Numbered from the stretch's first letter, positions 1 to 8,348 are shown. The stretch: 64,000 nucleotides of DNA from Vallitalea okinawensis (GCF_002964605.1 NZ_PQDH01000013.1:1-64000), one strand, 5' to 3'. The notes: generated by a model from the letters alone, not told the origin. Program-made: numbers and translations.

Positions 1-462
1 GTCCAACCTTCTTCCTCTAGGAATTCCTCTAGTTCTTCTTCGGTCCAACCTTCTTCCTCTAGGAATTCCTCTAGATCTTCTTCTGTCCAACCTTCTTCCT
101 CTAGGAATTCCTCTAGATCTTCTTCTGTCCAATCTTCTTCCTCCATGAACTCCTCTAGATCTTCTTCTGTCCAATCTTCTTCCTCCATGAACTCCTCTAG
201 ATCTTCTTCTGTCCAATCTTCTTCCTCCATGAACTCCTCTAGATCTTCTTCTGTCCAATCTTCTTCCTCCATGAACTCCTCTAGATCTTCTTCTGTCCAC
301 TCCTCTACCTCTATCAATTCCTCCAGTTCTTCTTCTGTCCAACCTTCTTCCTCTAAGAATTCCTCTAGATCATCTTCTGTCCAATCCTCTTCCTCTATGA
401 ACTCCTCTAGATCTTCTTCTGTCCAATCTTCTTCCTCTATCCAACCTTCTTCTTCAATCAAA
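1..462 (-). repeat. 42-bp tandem repeat array inside rsgI (at least 11 units)
   Basis: Units begin at 1, 43, 85 and so on every 42 bp to 421, each starting GTCCA on the plus strand. The array clearly extends past the left edge. Read on the minus strand each unit encodes 14 residues with the frame W-T-E-E-x-L-E-E-F. Substitutions between units are few (D/G before Trp, L/M, E/D), so the array is young or being homogenised. The spacing preserves the reading frame. Confidence 0.95.
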
Positions 463-1511
463 TCGTCTTCTTCATATGACTCTTCTAAATTCTCTGCTAA
501 TGCTTCTTCTGCTATATTTATCAGTTGATATAACTCATCTAGTACTATTTGGATTTCATTAAATTCGTTCTCCTCATTTATAAGTCCATTATCCATTAAT
601 TGAATATAATCAAAGATATCTTTAGTTCTTTCATAGTCTCTTCTATCTAATGCATCTTCTACTTGTTCTACTCTGTTTTTAAGCCTCTCAATCTCTTTAT
701 CAATTTCATTAAGCCTCTGTAAAACTTCAGCATCAATAATTTCAATAGCCTCGTTATCTTCTAGATTTTCTTTAATCTCTTCTTCCTCGATTAAAGTTGT
801 TACCCTTTCTTTTTCAATTGTACTTTTGTCAATCTTATTATTACTTAACTCTATTAATCGATACTTTCCTATACTTAATCCTAATTCTTCTGCTGTTTTA
901 AGATCTTCCTCATCTGCATCGATGAATATAACTTTAGTATTTTCATAAATTGGTTCTTCTTCTATTGCAATGAGGACTCCGTCTGTAATCCCTTTATGTA
1001 TAGTTTCATCTTTATTATTCTTTAAGTTAACAGTTGATATTAACAAGGCATTATCTGATTCTAATGCATAACCTGATTCTTCTACATCTGATAAAATCTC
1101 TGAAACAGCAACTGTTAGTGGTTGACCAATCAGATTAGTATTCAGGATTGATTTGCTTTCTTCATTTTTTGCATTGATCTGAACTACATTATATGACTCA
1201 TTAATTCCTAATTCAAAACTAGGGTTTATATCAATACTAATTATGGCATATAACGATTTAGTATCTCTCATAAATGAGCTATTTAGAATTATTGCAATTA
1301 CTATACATGCTGCCAGAGTAGCTATTACCTTCAAATAATTTGGCCTTCTCTTACCTTCTTGTACTGAGTAAATAATATCTTCTTCTAGGACAAATATTTT
1401 TTGCCCAACATACATGCCTTCTCTATATTTAATCTTAATAAATTCAGCGTCATCAGTTGCAATGAGTGCATAATTATGATTCAGTTTCAAGACCATACCT
1501 TGTCTCATCAT
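1..1511 (-). CDS. rsgI: RsgI-type anti-sigma-I factor with C-terminal acidic tandem repeats (partial, C-terminus off window)
   Basis: Membrane anti-sigma factor expected to hold SigI inactive and to sense an extracellular signal. About 503 codons are visible. The N-terminal cytoplasmic part (residues 1-55) has the RsgI_N look (VLKLNHNYALIATDDAEFIKI, then EGMYVGQKIFVLEED). One membrane helix lies at about residues 58-78. After it comes the RsgI middle domain with SIDINPSFELGI; Asn96-Pro97 corresponds to the Asn-Pro bond at which RsgI proteins are known to self-cleave. A charged coiled-coil-like stretch follows, then a 14-residue repeat of the type EEDWTEEDLEEFME, at least 11 times, which continues beyond position 1. 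The start ATG at 1511 overlaps the sigI stop (ATGA), which indicates translational coupling. In cellulolytic clostridia RsgI C-termini carry carbohydrate-binding modules; here there is only the acidic repeat, so the ligand is unknown. Confidence 0.88.
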   Translation of the reverse strand, partial: MMRQGMVLKLNHNYALIATDDAEFIKIKYREGMYVGQKIFVLEEDIIYSVQEGKRRPNYLKVIATLAACIVIAIILNSSFMRDTKSLYAIISIDINPSFELGINESYNVVQINAKNEESKSILNTNLIGQPLTVAVSEILSDVEESGYALESDNALLISTVNLKNNKDETIHKGITDGVLIAIEEEPIYENTKVIFIDADEEDLKTAEELGLSIGKYRLIELSNNKIDKSTIEKERVTTLIEEEEIKENLEDNEAIEIIDAEVLQRLNEIDKEIERLKNRVEQVEDALDRRDYERTKDIFDYIQLMDNGLINEENEFNEIQIVLDELYQLINIAEEALAENLEESYEEDDLIEEEGWIEEEDWTEEDLEEFIEEEDWTEDDLEEFLEEEGWTEEELEELIEVEEWTEEDLEEFMEEEDWTEEDLEEFMEEEDWTEEDLEEFMEEEDWTEEDLEEFMEEEDWTEEDLEEFLEEEGWTEEDLEEFLEEEGWTEEELEEFLEEEGW

Positions 1512-2227
1512 GATGAACACCTCTCTCTATCTTTGTATATCCATTGCTTTAGCAGCACTAAGTTCTTCGTTAAAATAACCACTGAGGCTATTATAAATTT
1601 TTTACTTCTAGTAATAATTTTTTTTGTTGTTTTAAATTTAAGGGTAACTTTGGCGATCGGTAATCTATATTTTTTATACATATGATTAACAATTTCGCTA
1701 TCATCACTTATTTTTTTAGATAAATCTATGGCATTATTTCTGGTGTCAGTATGTTTAGGTAATTCATCAACTAATTGCTCCAAATCAAACCCAAATTTCC
1801 TTAAAATCGATTCCCATCTATTTATTTCATTTGCTACTTCGTTTTCAAAATTTACTTCACTTATTCCAATTCCTTTTCCATTTACCTCTGTCATTTGTTC
1901 AAGAGAAATTACCTTAGCCCTGTTACGTTCTTTGTTTATGAAATCTTTTATTCGACTAGATATTACTAGTCTTGCAAAACTTAAGAATGTACTACCACGA
2001 TCCTTATGATATTTTGACATTGCCTCATCAAATGCAATAAGCCCAATACTTAATTCTTCACTGTTTTCTATTTCTACATAGCGTCCTGTGACTTGGGTTA
2101 TCGTGTGAATGATAAATGGTAAATGATCCTCTATTACTTTGCTTTTGTACGCATTTTCTTCCTCAGGATTAGTACGTATATATTCAATGACGTCTTCTAC
2201 TTTTTCTACTTTTACTTTTACTGTCAT
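1508..2227 (-). CDS. sigI: RNA polymerase sigma factor SigI
   Basis: Alternative sigma factor of the SigI family, 239 residues from the chosen start. A region-2-like core is seen at residues 60-103 (IGLIAFDEAMSKYHKDRG, then FLSFARLVISSRIKDFINKE). A C-terminal basic DNA-binding half (YRLPIAKVTLKFKTTKKIITRSKKF) replaces a normal region 4, as is usual for SigI. The start ATG at 2227 is preceded by GGAGGGG at good distance; an in-frame start 16 codons upstream lacks a ribosome binding site. The stop overlaps the rsgI start by 4 bp, so the sigma and anti-sigma genes form a coupled pair. In Bacillus SigI responds to heat and envelope stress; in clostridia SigI factors respond to polysaccharides. 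Which applies here cannot be read from the sequence. Confidence 0.93.
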   Translation of the reverse strand: MTVKVKVEKVEDVIEYIRTNPEEENAYKSKVIEDHLPFIIHTITQVTGRYVEIENSEELSIGLIAFDEAMSKYHKDRGSTFLSFARLVISSRIKDFINKERNRAKVISLEQMTEVNGKGIGISEVNFENEVANEINRWESILRKFGFDLEQLVDELPKHTDTRNNAIDLSKKISDDSEIVNHMYKKYRLPIAKVTLKFKTTKKIITRSKKFIIASVVILTKNLVLLKQWIYKDRERCSS

Positions 2228-2249
2228 ATAAACCCCTCCAGCAAGAATT

Positions 2250-2273
2250 GGGATGCCAAAAAACAGGCATCCC
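2250..2273 (-). terminator. Stem-loop between acidic repeat gene and sigI (attenuator or terminator candidate)
   Basis: A perfect 8-bp stem, GGGATGCC paired with GGCATCCC, encloses a loop rich in T (minus strand). No T-tract follows, so it may be a partial terminator, an RNA processing or stability site, or simply a barrier that lowers sigI-rsgI expression relative to the upstream gene. Confidence 0.45.
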
Positions 2274-2297
2274 ATACACTGTACTTATTTACGATTT

Positions 2298-2400
2298 TTA
2301 TTTATCGTCATAGTCTTCCCAATCACCTTCATACTCTTCGTCTTCGTAGTCTTCCCAATCACCTTCATACTCTTCATCTTCGTAGTCTTCCCAATCACCC
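2298..2400 (-). pseudogene. Frameshifted 3' end of the acidic repeat gene
   Basis: The repeat GDWEDYEDEEYE continues in the other frame for about 33 residues and ends DWEDYDDK followed by TAA at 2298. Neighbouring repeat units have GAAGGTGATTGG, but the unit at 2391-2405 has GAAGGGTGATTGG, one G more, which creates a TGA stop. The undisturbed protein would be about 369 residues. It may be a true mutation, a slippage-variable site, or a base-call error in a repeat. Confidence 0.8.
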
Positions 2401-2760
2401 TTCATACTCTTCGTCTTCGTAGTCTTCCCAATCACCTTCGTACTCTTCATCTTCGTAGTCTTCCCAGTCACCTTCGTACTCTTCGTCTTCGTAGTCTTCC
2501 CAGTCACCTTCGTACTCTTCGTCTTCGTACTCTTCGTCTTCGTAGTCTTCCCAGTCACCTTCGTACTCTTCGTCTTCGTACTCTTCGTCTTCGTAGTCTT
2601 CCCAGTCACCTTCGTACTCTTCGTCTTCGTACTCTTCGTCTTCGTAGTCTTCCCAGTCACCTTCGTACTCTTCGTCTTCGTAGTCTTCCCAATCACCATC
2701 ATACTCTTCGTCTTCGTAGTCTTCCCAGTCATCTTCGTACTCTTCCCAGTCACCTTCAAA
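2300..2760 (-). repeat. 36-bp and 51-bp tandem repeats in the acidic secreted protein gene
   Basis: Near-identical units read on the plus strand as TCTTCGTAGTCTTCCCA plus spacer, repeated every 36 bp or, where TACTCTTCGTCTTCG is duplicated, every 51 bp. All changes keep the frame except the single extra C at 2398-2400. The high identity of units suggests recent expansion. Confidence 0.92.
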
Positions 2761-3408
2761 TTCTCTAAAATAGTCATCTAAGACTTGATATAATTCATCG
2801 ATCTGTTCTTCTAGCTCCGAGATTCTATCATAAAGGTATTCATTTTCATCAGACGTTTCTTCATCTAATTCTACTTCATTTTCTTGCCATTCATCTTTGT
2901 CGTACCACTCTTCTTCGAATTCTTCATATAATATGTATAACTCTTCATATAATTCCTCTAATTTGCCTTTAATATTATTAGCTTCTTCTTCGCTGAGTTC
3001 CTCATTATTAAGTTTTTCTTCTAGTTGAGTAATCTGCTCTAGTAGTATTTCACCTTCTTCAATCATTTCATTTCCTATGACTTCTTCATGATTTACCAGA
3101 ATTGTCTCCAATGATCCAATGCTACTTTCCATTTCATCTTTATTGTTATTAGCATAAAGAAGCGTCATGAAGCTTTTTTCCAAATTCTCTTCTAATTCAT
3201 CGATAAGCTCTTCATCGGCATTATCATCAAGTGAAAGATACAATTCCATAGAATCGTTGATTAGTATACCTAATTCTTCTTTTAGATTAATTTCTTCAAC
3301 AATAGCCTCATCATTTTGAGCGTTAACTACCTCAGCTGCTGATACCGGTTTACTAGCAAAAGTTATCATGGCACTAAACATTAACAGTAATACTAAAATC
3401 TTTTTCAT
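2395..3408 (-). CDS. Secreted acidic Trp-Glu repeat protein, shortened by a frameshift
   Basis: Protein of unknown function, 337 residues as read. An N-terminal signal peptide (MKKILVLLLMFSAMITFASKPVSAAE) predicts secretion. Residues about 30-220 are a Glu-rich, Leu-spaced helical or coiled-coil region. The rest is a highly acidic repeat, GDWEDYEDEEYE (12 residues, 36 bp) with longer 17-residue variants, giving a very low isoelectric point. The Met at 3408 is chosen because AAAGG lies at proper distance; the in-frame Met at 3417 would touch its own ribosome binding site. The frame stops at 2395 because of one extra base at 2398-2400, while the same repeat continues in the next frame to 2298. 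The gene is directly upstream of sigI-rsgI, whose RsgI also carries Trp/Glu acidic repeats, so a shared function or regulation is likely. No homologous family was recognised. Confidence 0.82.
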   Translation of the reverse strand: MKKILVLLLMFSAMITFASKPVSAAEVVNAQNDEAIVEEINLKEELGILINDSMELYLSLDDNADEELIDELEENLEKSFMTLLYANNNKDEMESSIGSLETILVNHEEVIGNEMIEEGEILLEQITQLEEKLNNEELSEEEANNIKGKLEELYEELYILYEEFEEEWYDKDEWQENEVELDEETSDENEYLYDRISELEEQIDELYQVLDDYFREFEGDWEEYEDDWEDYEDEEYDGDWEDYEDEEYEGDWEDYEDEEYEDEEYEGDWEDYEDEEYEDEEYEGDWEDYEDEEYEDEEYEGDWEDYEDEEYEGDWEDYEDEEYEGDWEDYEDEEYEG

Positions 3409-3427
3409 ATTTCTCATCCTTTCTTTG

Positions 3428-3466
3428 ATTATAATACTATATACGACCCAAATATCTTTTTTTGGG
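3428..3466 (-). promoter_or_regulatory. Candidate promoter (possibly SigI-type) for the acidic repeat gene, with inverted repeat
   Basis: Minus-strand CCCAAAA (from 3466) is followed about 15 bp later by CGTA (3445-3442), which resembles the CCC-rich -35 and CGWA-type -10 described for SigI promoters. It would start transcription about 25 nt before the gene. CCCAAA and TTTGGG (3448-3466) also form a short inverted repeat. A TATAAT at 3433-3428 is too close to the ribosome binding site to serve as the -10. The assignment is inferred. Confidence 0.35.
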
Positions 3467-3598
3467 ATCCATTTGATAAGAAATATAAAAAATTTTATTT
3501 ATTTGTAAAAGTCTATATATTTTTGTCATTTCATTAAGTAACTTAAGTACGCTATTAAATTTATCGACAAAAATATATCTTTTAATAAACTTTGATAT

Positions 3599-3616
3599 AT
3601 GTTAATATTTTAACCA
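3599..3616 (+). promoter_or_regulatory. Candidate upstream Rex operator of adhE
   Basis: ATGTTAATATTTTAACCA matches the Rex consensus TTGTTAA-N4-TTAACAA at 12 of 14 defined positions. It lies about 145 bp before the adhE -35 and could act as a secondary site. The rest of the gap 3470-3750 is AT-rich with no recognised gene. Confidence 0.45.
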
Positions 3617-3758
3617 ATTTTTATCTTAGTACATTCTTTGCTCAAAAAAATCTTAGCTTAGAGATAAGGAATACAGTATAATGTATACAATAATTAGTGT
3701 TTTGGTAGTGTTGCATAAAAATAAATGAAGTTTTCCCTACTATTCGTCAAATTATATA

Positions 3759-3787
3759 TTGACAATTATTTAACAAGAATATAAAAT
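3759..3787 (+). promoter_or_regulatory. adhE promoter overlapped by a Rex operator
   Basis: TTGACA (3759-3764), a 17-bp spacer and TAAAAT (3782-3787) form a near-ideal vegetative promoter. TTGACAATTATTTAACAA at 3759-3776 matches the Rex consensus at 12 of 14 defined positions and covers the -35 and most of the spacer, so Rex binding would block RNA polymerase. Rex control of adhE by the NADH/NAD ratio is established in clostridia. Confidence 0.72.
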
Positions 3788-3837
3788 AGACTTGTAAGAT
3801 AGTTAAATTATTAACGATATTTAAGGAGGTTTCATCT

Positions 3838-6459
3838 ATGAGCAAAAAAGCTGAAACAGTAAAAGCTAAAAATAACGAAGTAGATGTTAACGTAATGATA
3901 GATACAATGGTAACTAAAGCACAGAAAGCTTTAGAAGAGTACATGGAACTTAATCAAGAAGCAATTGATAATATTGTTAAAGAAATGGCTCTTGCTGGAC
4001 TTGATGAGCATATGTATCTAGCTAAGTTAGCAGTTGAAGAAACACAACGTGGTATTTATGAAGATAAGATTACTAAGAACATGTTTGCAACTGAGTATGT
4101 ATACCACAGTATTAAGTACGACAAGACTGTTGGGATCATCAATAACAATGATGAAGAGGATTATATGGAAGTTGCGGAACCTGTTGGTGTTGTTGCAGGT
4201 ATTACACCAGTAACTAACCCAACTTCAACAACAATGTTTAAGGCACTTATTTCTGCTAAAACACGAAATCCTATCATCTTTGCTTTCCATCCATCAGCAC
4301 AAAAATGTTCTGCTGAATCTGCACGAATATTAAGAGATGCTGCGATTAAAGCTGGTGCTCCTGAGAACTGCATTCAATGGATCGAGTTACCATCAATCGA
4401 AGCTACTAATGGATTAATGAATCATCCAGGTGTTGCATTAATCTTAGCCACTGGTGGTTCAGGCATGGTAAAATCAGCATATTCAGCTGGTAAGCCTGCT
4501 TTAGGCGTTGGTCCTGGTAACGTACCGTGTTTTATTGAAAAGACTGCTCGTTTAGAGAGATCATTAACTGATCTAATTCTTTCTAAGTCATTCGATAACG
4601 GTATGATTTGTGCATCAGAACAAGCAGCTATAATCGAAGAACCTATTTATGATGCTGCAATTAAATTCTTTAAAGAAAACAATTGCTATGTGGCATCTAA
4701 AGCAGAAACTAAGAAACTTGAATCTGTTGTAATGAATTTAGAAAAAGGTGCTGTTAATGCAGCTATCGTTGGTAAAAGTCCTTATGAGATTGCTAAATTG
4801 GCTGGTGTCAAAGTTCCTGAAGACACAAAAATCTTATGTTGTGAAATTGATGGTGTAGGCCATGAATATCCATTATCAAAAGAAAAATTATCACCTGTAC
4901 TTGCTATTATTAAAGCTAAGAATGCGGATGAAGGTATTGCACTATCAGAAAAAATGGTTGAGATCGGTGGTTTAGGTCACTCATCAGTATTACACACTGA
5001 AGATGATCAAGTTATTAAAGATTTTAGCGATCGATTAAAAACTGGACGTATCATCATCAACTCACCTTCAACTCATGGTGCCATTGGTGATATTTATAAT
5101 ACAAACATGCCATCACTTACTTTAGGATGCGGATCATATGGTAAAAACTCAACTACTTCTAATGTAACTGCTGTTAACTTAATCAATAAGAAAAGGGTGG
5201 CGAAGAGACGCGTGAATATGCAATGGTTTAAAATCCCAGAAAGAATCTACTTTGAGCCAGGTTCAATACAATATTTAAGCAAGATGCCAAATATCACTCG
5301 CGCATTCATTGTTACTGACCCTTTCATGGTTAAATTAGGTTTTGTAGATAAAATTCTCTATCATTTAAGAAATCGTTTAGATTATGTTCATTGTGAAATT
5401 TTTAGTGATGTTGAACCTGATCCATCATTAGATACTGTTATGCGTGGTGCTGAAGCAATGAATAAATTTAAGCCTGATGTGATTATTGCTCTTGGTGGTG
5501 GTTCACCAATGGATGCTGCTAAAGGTATGTGGATGTTCTATGAGCATCCAGAGGCTGATTTCAAAGAAATGGCTCTTAAATTCATGGATATCCGCAAAAG
5601 AGTTTATAAATTCCCTAAAATGGGTGATAAATCTAAGTTTGTTGCAATCCCAACAACTTCAGGTACAGGTTCAGAAGTAACATCTTTTGCTGTTATTACA
5701 GATAAATCTAAAGGCATCAAGTATCCTTTAGCAGACTATGAATTAACTCCAGATGTAGCGATTCTTGATCCTGAATTAGTTATGACTGTACCAGCTGGTG
5801 TAACAGCTAATACTGGTATGGATGTTCTTACTCATGCAATTGAAGCATATGTGTCTGTTCTAGCTTCTGATTATACAGATGCCTTAGCAATGAAAGCAAT
5901 AGAACTTGTTTTCGAGTATCTACCAGGTGCTTATAAAAACGGTTCAAATGCTGTTGCTCGTGAAAAAATGCATAATGCTTCATGTATAGCTGGTATGGCT
6001 TTCACAAATGCATTCTTAGGAATCAATCATTCATTAGCTCATAAATTAGGTGGTGAATTCCATATTCCTCATGGTGCTGCTAATGCTGTATTATTACCAT
6101 ACGTAATTTCTTATAACGGTGAAAGCTCTCCGACCAAGTTTGCTTCATTCCCTAAATATGAGAAATTTGTAGCTCATGAAAAATATGCAGAAATTGCTAA
6201 GCATTTAGGCTTACCAGCTACTACTCCAGAAGAAGGTGTAGCATCACTAGTGAAGGCAGTAAGAGACTTAATGAAACAACTTGATATGCCAATGACTATT
6301 AGAGAGTGCGGCATTGAAGAAAAAGCTTTCTTAGCTAAAGTTGATTATCTTGCTGATAAAGCATTTGAAGATCAGTGTACCACAGCTAATCCAAGATTAC
6401 CATTAGTAAAAGAATTAGCTGATATTTATAAAGTAGCATACTATGGTGAAGAAAAATAG
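3838..6459 (+). CDS. adhE: Bifunctional acetaldehyde-CoA/alcohol dehydrogenase
   Basis: Cytoplasmic fermentative enzyme that reduces acetyl-CoA to acetaldehyde and then ethanol, using two NADH. It has 873 residues, the normal AdhE length. The N-terminal half is a CoA-acylating aldehyde dehydrogenase with catalytic Cys258 in [10 protein letters not shown] and the [15 protein letters not shown] nucleotide-binding stretch. After a short basic linker, the C-terminal half is an iron-dependent alcohol dehydrogenase with [11 protein letters not shown] (residues 553-563), the [13 protein letters not shown] iron-ligand segment and [20 protein letters not shown] lies 7 bp before the ATG. It is a single gene with its own promoter and a strong terminator. 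It runs against the fork direction of its neighbours. Rex control is predicted from the promoter overlap. Confidence 0.97.
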   Translation: MSKKAETVKAKNNEVDVNVMIDTMVTKAQKALEEYMELNQEAIDNIVKEMALAGLDEHMYLAKLAVEETQRGIYEDKITKNMFATEYVYHSIKYDKTVGIINNNDEEDYMEVAEPVGVVAGITPVTNPTSTTMFKALISAKTRNPIIFAFHPSAQKCSAESARILRDAAIKAGAPENCIQWIELPSIEATNGLMNHPGVALILATGGSGMVKSAYSAGKPALGVGPGNVPCFIEKTARLERSLTDLILSKSFDNGMICASEQAAIIEEPIYDAAIKFFKENNCYVASKAETKKLESVVMNLEKGAVNAAIVGKSPYEIAKLAGVKVPEDTKILCCEIDGVGHEYPLSKEKLSPVLAIIKAKNADEGIALSEKMVEIGGLGHSSVLHTEDDQVIKDFSDRLKTGRIIINSPSTHGAIGDIYNTNMPSLTLGCGSYGKNSTTSNVTAVNLINKKRVAKRRVNMQWFKIPERIYFEPGSIQYLSKMPNITRAFIVTDPFMVKLGFVDKILYHLRNRLDYVHCEIFSDVEPDPSLDTVMRGAEAMNKFKPDVIIALGGGSPMDAAKGMWMFYEHPEADFKEMALKFMDIRKRVYKFPKMGDKSKFVAIPTTSGTGSEVTSFAVITDKSKGIKYPLADYELTPDVAILDPELVMTVPAGVTANTGMDVLTHAIEAYVSVLASDYTDALAMKAIELVFEYLPGAYKNGSNAVAREKMHNASCIAGMAFTNAFLGINHSLAHKLGGEFHIPHGAANAVLLPYVISYNGESSPTKFASFPKYEKFVAHEKYAEIAKHLGLPATTPEEGVASLVKAVRDLMKQLDMPMTIRECGIEEKAFLAKVDYLADKAFEDQCTTANPRLPLVKELADIYKVAYYGEEK

Positions 6460-6475
6460 TTAATAATTACTCCGG

Positions 6476-6505
6476 AGCAAAAGCCACCTAAGGGTGGCTT
6501 TTGCT
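6476..6505 (+). terminator. Terminator of adhE (convergent with HAD gene)
   Basis: A perfect 13-bp stem, AGCAAAAGCCACC with GGTGGCTTTTGCT, closes a TAAG loop. Its arms hold A4 and T4 runs, so it can work for both convergent genes. The stop codon of the opposing gene abuts it. Confidence 0.85.
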
Positions 6506-7321
6506 TCATACTTCTTTAGACATAATAAATTTTTCAATAACTTCTTCTATAGCATGTTCATTATTACTTCTTGATGTTATATATTGAGCAATTTGCTTCA
6601 CTTCATCTCTACCATTAGAAACAGTAATACCAAGACCTGCCATCTCAATCATGTAGAAATCATTATAGCTGTCTCCAACGGCTATTACATCTTCTTTTTT
6701 GATATTTAATCTCTCAGCTAATTTCATAACTGCTATTCCTTTATTAGTCTCCAAACTTATGAATTCTAGTAGATGGTCACGTGAAAAGAACATATGTAAA
6801 TGCTCATCTAAATGATTATGTTCTTCTTCATAGAGTACTTTAAGACGTTCATGGTCATCATTCATCAACAGTTTTAATGCTCCCTGTCCTATATGCTCCT
6901 TTAGGTCATCTACTATTATTGCTTTTACTCCTGTTAGCTCTTCATACTCTTTTATCCTATCAGTGAATTTTTCTACAAACATGTCATCACCTATATACAG
7001 TTGAATCCCTAAATCATACTTTCTTCCATACTCAATAATCCTTTTCGTAAGATCAGGATCAAGATTTGCCTCATAGATTTTGCTATCATCATGAGCCTTC
7101 CTTATTAGTGCTCCATTAAATGATATATAGTACTCTCCTTCTTTATCTAACCCTAAGCTATTTATGGTTTTATGCATCCCTAGACTTGGGCGCCCAGAGC
7201 ATAAAACTATGGCTACACCCTCTTCTCTAGCTTTTTCTATTGCACATATGTTTTCTTTGCTGACATCGCCTTCTTCATTCAAAAGTGTATCATCTAAATC
7301 TATTGCAATCATTTTATACAT
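6506..7321 (-). CDS. Cof-type HAD-IIB family phosphatase
   Basis: Predicted cytoplasmic sugar-phosphate or nucleotide phosphatase, 271 residues. Motif I is IDLDDTLL (nucleophile Asp8, acid Asp10). Motif II Ser sits in LCSGRPS. The C2 cap occupies the middle, and motif IV is GDSYNDFYMIEMAGLG, typical of the Cof/YidA group. AGGGGTGA precedes the ATG. The true substrate cannot be told from sequence because the family is promiscuous. It is a single gene, convergent with adhE. Confidence 0.9.
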   Translation of the reverse strand: MYKMIAIDLDDTLLNEEGDVSKENICAIEKAREEGVAIVLCSGRPSLGMHKTINSLGLDKEGEYYISFNGALIRKAHDDSKIYEANLDPDLTKRIIEYGRKYDLGIQLYIGDDMFVEKFTDRIKEYEELTGVKAIIVDDLKEHIGQGALKLLMNDDHERLKVLYEEEHNHLDEHLHMFFSRDHLLEFISLETNKGIAVMKLAERLNIKKEDVIAVGDSYNDFYMIEMAGLGITVSNGRDEVKQIAQYITSRSNNEHAIEEVIEKFIMSKEV

Positions 7322-7442
7322 AGTAATTCACCCCTAATCAATATTAACTTCATCTTTAGCGTGCTCGTGAAATCATTAGGATATTCATTCAATAGGATTC
7401 ATTTTATACTTGTCGATCAATCAGTCATTTTTTCTGATCTAT

Positions 7443-7733
7443 CTATAATAAGTCTAATTTACTATAGCATCTACTGTTTATAATATATTCAATATCCTTA
7501 ACATTTTTTCCTCTTGCATTAATCATAAGCATCCCATGGGAGTCACCATAACAATTGCCATAAGAATTGGTTGGTCCACAATCTACCTGTTGAAGTAACC
7601 CTTCAACCTTATTACTACTATAAATATATACGTCTACATGATTTATATAATTATCCATAACTTTCACAGGATATCCTTTTGATTGAAGTTCAGCCATTAG
7701 TTCTTCTAGACCACTTTGTATACCTATAATCAT
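7443..7733 (-). CDS. YkuS/UPF0180-like small protein
   Basis: A 96-residue protein of unknown function. The N-terminal pattern IIGIQSGLEELMAELQSKGYPV resembles the UPF0180 (YkuS) family. Conserved Cys residues occur in VDCGPTNSYGNCYGDSHG, and the C-terminal NVKDIEYIINSR would be a helix. A strong AAGGAGGTAG lies before the ATG. It sits between the HAD and DUF4446 genes with its own spacing. No biochemical role is known. Confidence 0.65.
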   Translation of the reverse strand: MIIGIQSGLEELMAELQSKGYPVKVMDNYINHVDVYIYSSNKVEGLLQQVDCGPTNSYGNCYGDSHGMLMINARGKNVKDIEYIINSRCYSKLDLL

Positions 7734-7787
7734 AAAACTACCTCCTTAGCAATATTGTTACCAAGTGAAGTAGTTTTTATAAAAGTG

Positions 7788-8288
7788 TTAGATTGCTTTG
7801 CTTAAAGATTCCATTTCTTCTTCTGATAGTTTGTATTTACTCTTCCCTTCTTCTACAGGTTTTGCGTATATGTATGACCCTTCACGACTATGTAATCCGT
7901 TTAAGATAATACCATTATTATATGCATCCAGTAGAGTAAGTACAAAGCAAAAATCACCACCCATATTTTCAAATGGATTATAGCGTGTCACATTGACTTT
8001 TTGAATGCAAAGTTCCTGATTTTGTCTTAATTTACTTAGATCATGCTTCAGTTGATTTTTATCGACCTCTAGCATTTTTAATTTATCAACCCACTCACTC
8101 AGAATATCTTCTACATTGTCACCACTACTTCCTTTCATAAAACGCTCATACTTTTTTGAAAGGATTTTAATTTTACGGTTAATCACAATGATGTAAATCA
8201 TTAAGATCATCAATAGTATAGCCATTGCAAGTATAATATATATACTATAAGGTTGCATTATACTTACTATATCATTCATTTTTCCCAC
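7788..8288 (-). CDS. DUF4446 family membrane-anchored protein
   Basis: About 166 residues. One N-terminal membrane helix (YSIYIILAMAILLMILMIYIIV) is followed by a coiled-coil (about residues 45-90) and a C-terminal globular DUF4446 domain with NPFENMGGDFCFVLTLLDAYNNG and NGIILNGLHSREGSYIYAKPV split across it. DUF4446 genes commonly lie just downstream of parB near clostridial origins, as here. The start is uncertain. GGAG is only 2 bp from the ATG at 8297, so the GTG at 8288 (11 bp) was preferred; the ATG at 8279 is also possible. Function unknown. Confidence 0.78.
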   Translation of the reverse strand: MGKMNDIVSIMQPYSIYIILAMAILLMILMIYIIVINRKIKILSKKYERFMKGSSGDNVEDILSEWVDKLKMLEVDKNQLKHDLSKLRQNQELCIQKVNVTRYNPFENMGGDFCFVLTLLDAYNNGIILNGLHSREGSYIYAKPVEEGKSKYKLSEEEMESLSKAI

Positions 8289-8348
8289 AGAAATCATCGC
8301 TCCTCATTTTGAATCTCCTGTAGCAAATTAGAGATTTCAATGTTATTT

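Noticed and set aside
1-462. CRISPR-like direct repeats
   Set aside because: Units are contiguous 42-bp coding repeats without unique spacers and keep a reading frame.
145-528. Ser-rich plus-strand reading frame
   Set aside because: It is the antisense of the Glu-rich rsgI repeat (GAA/GAG codons read back as TTC/TCT); no start signal or promoter.
2253-2768. Arg/Leu/Thr-rich plus-strand repeat frame and a Lys/Thr-rich minus-strand frame
   Set aside because: Both are shadow frames of the acidic repeat array; no ribosome binding site or signal peptide, and composition is implausible. Only the last part of the minus-strand frame is relevant, as the frameshifted end of the real gene.
7395-7442. 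Possible terminator after the YkuS-like gene
   Set aside because: Only a 5-bp ATCAG/CTGAT stem could be formed; too weak to annotate.
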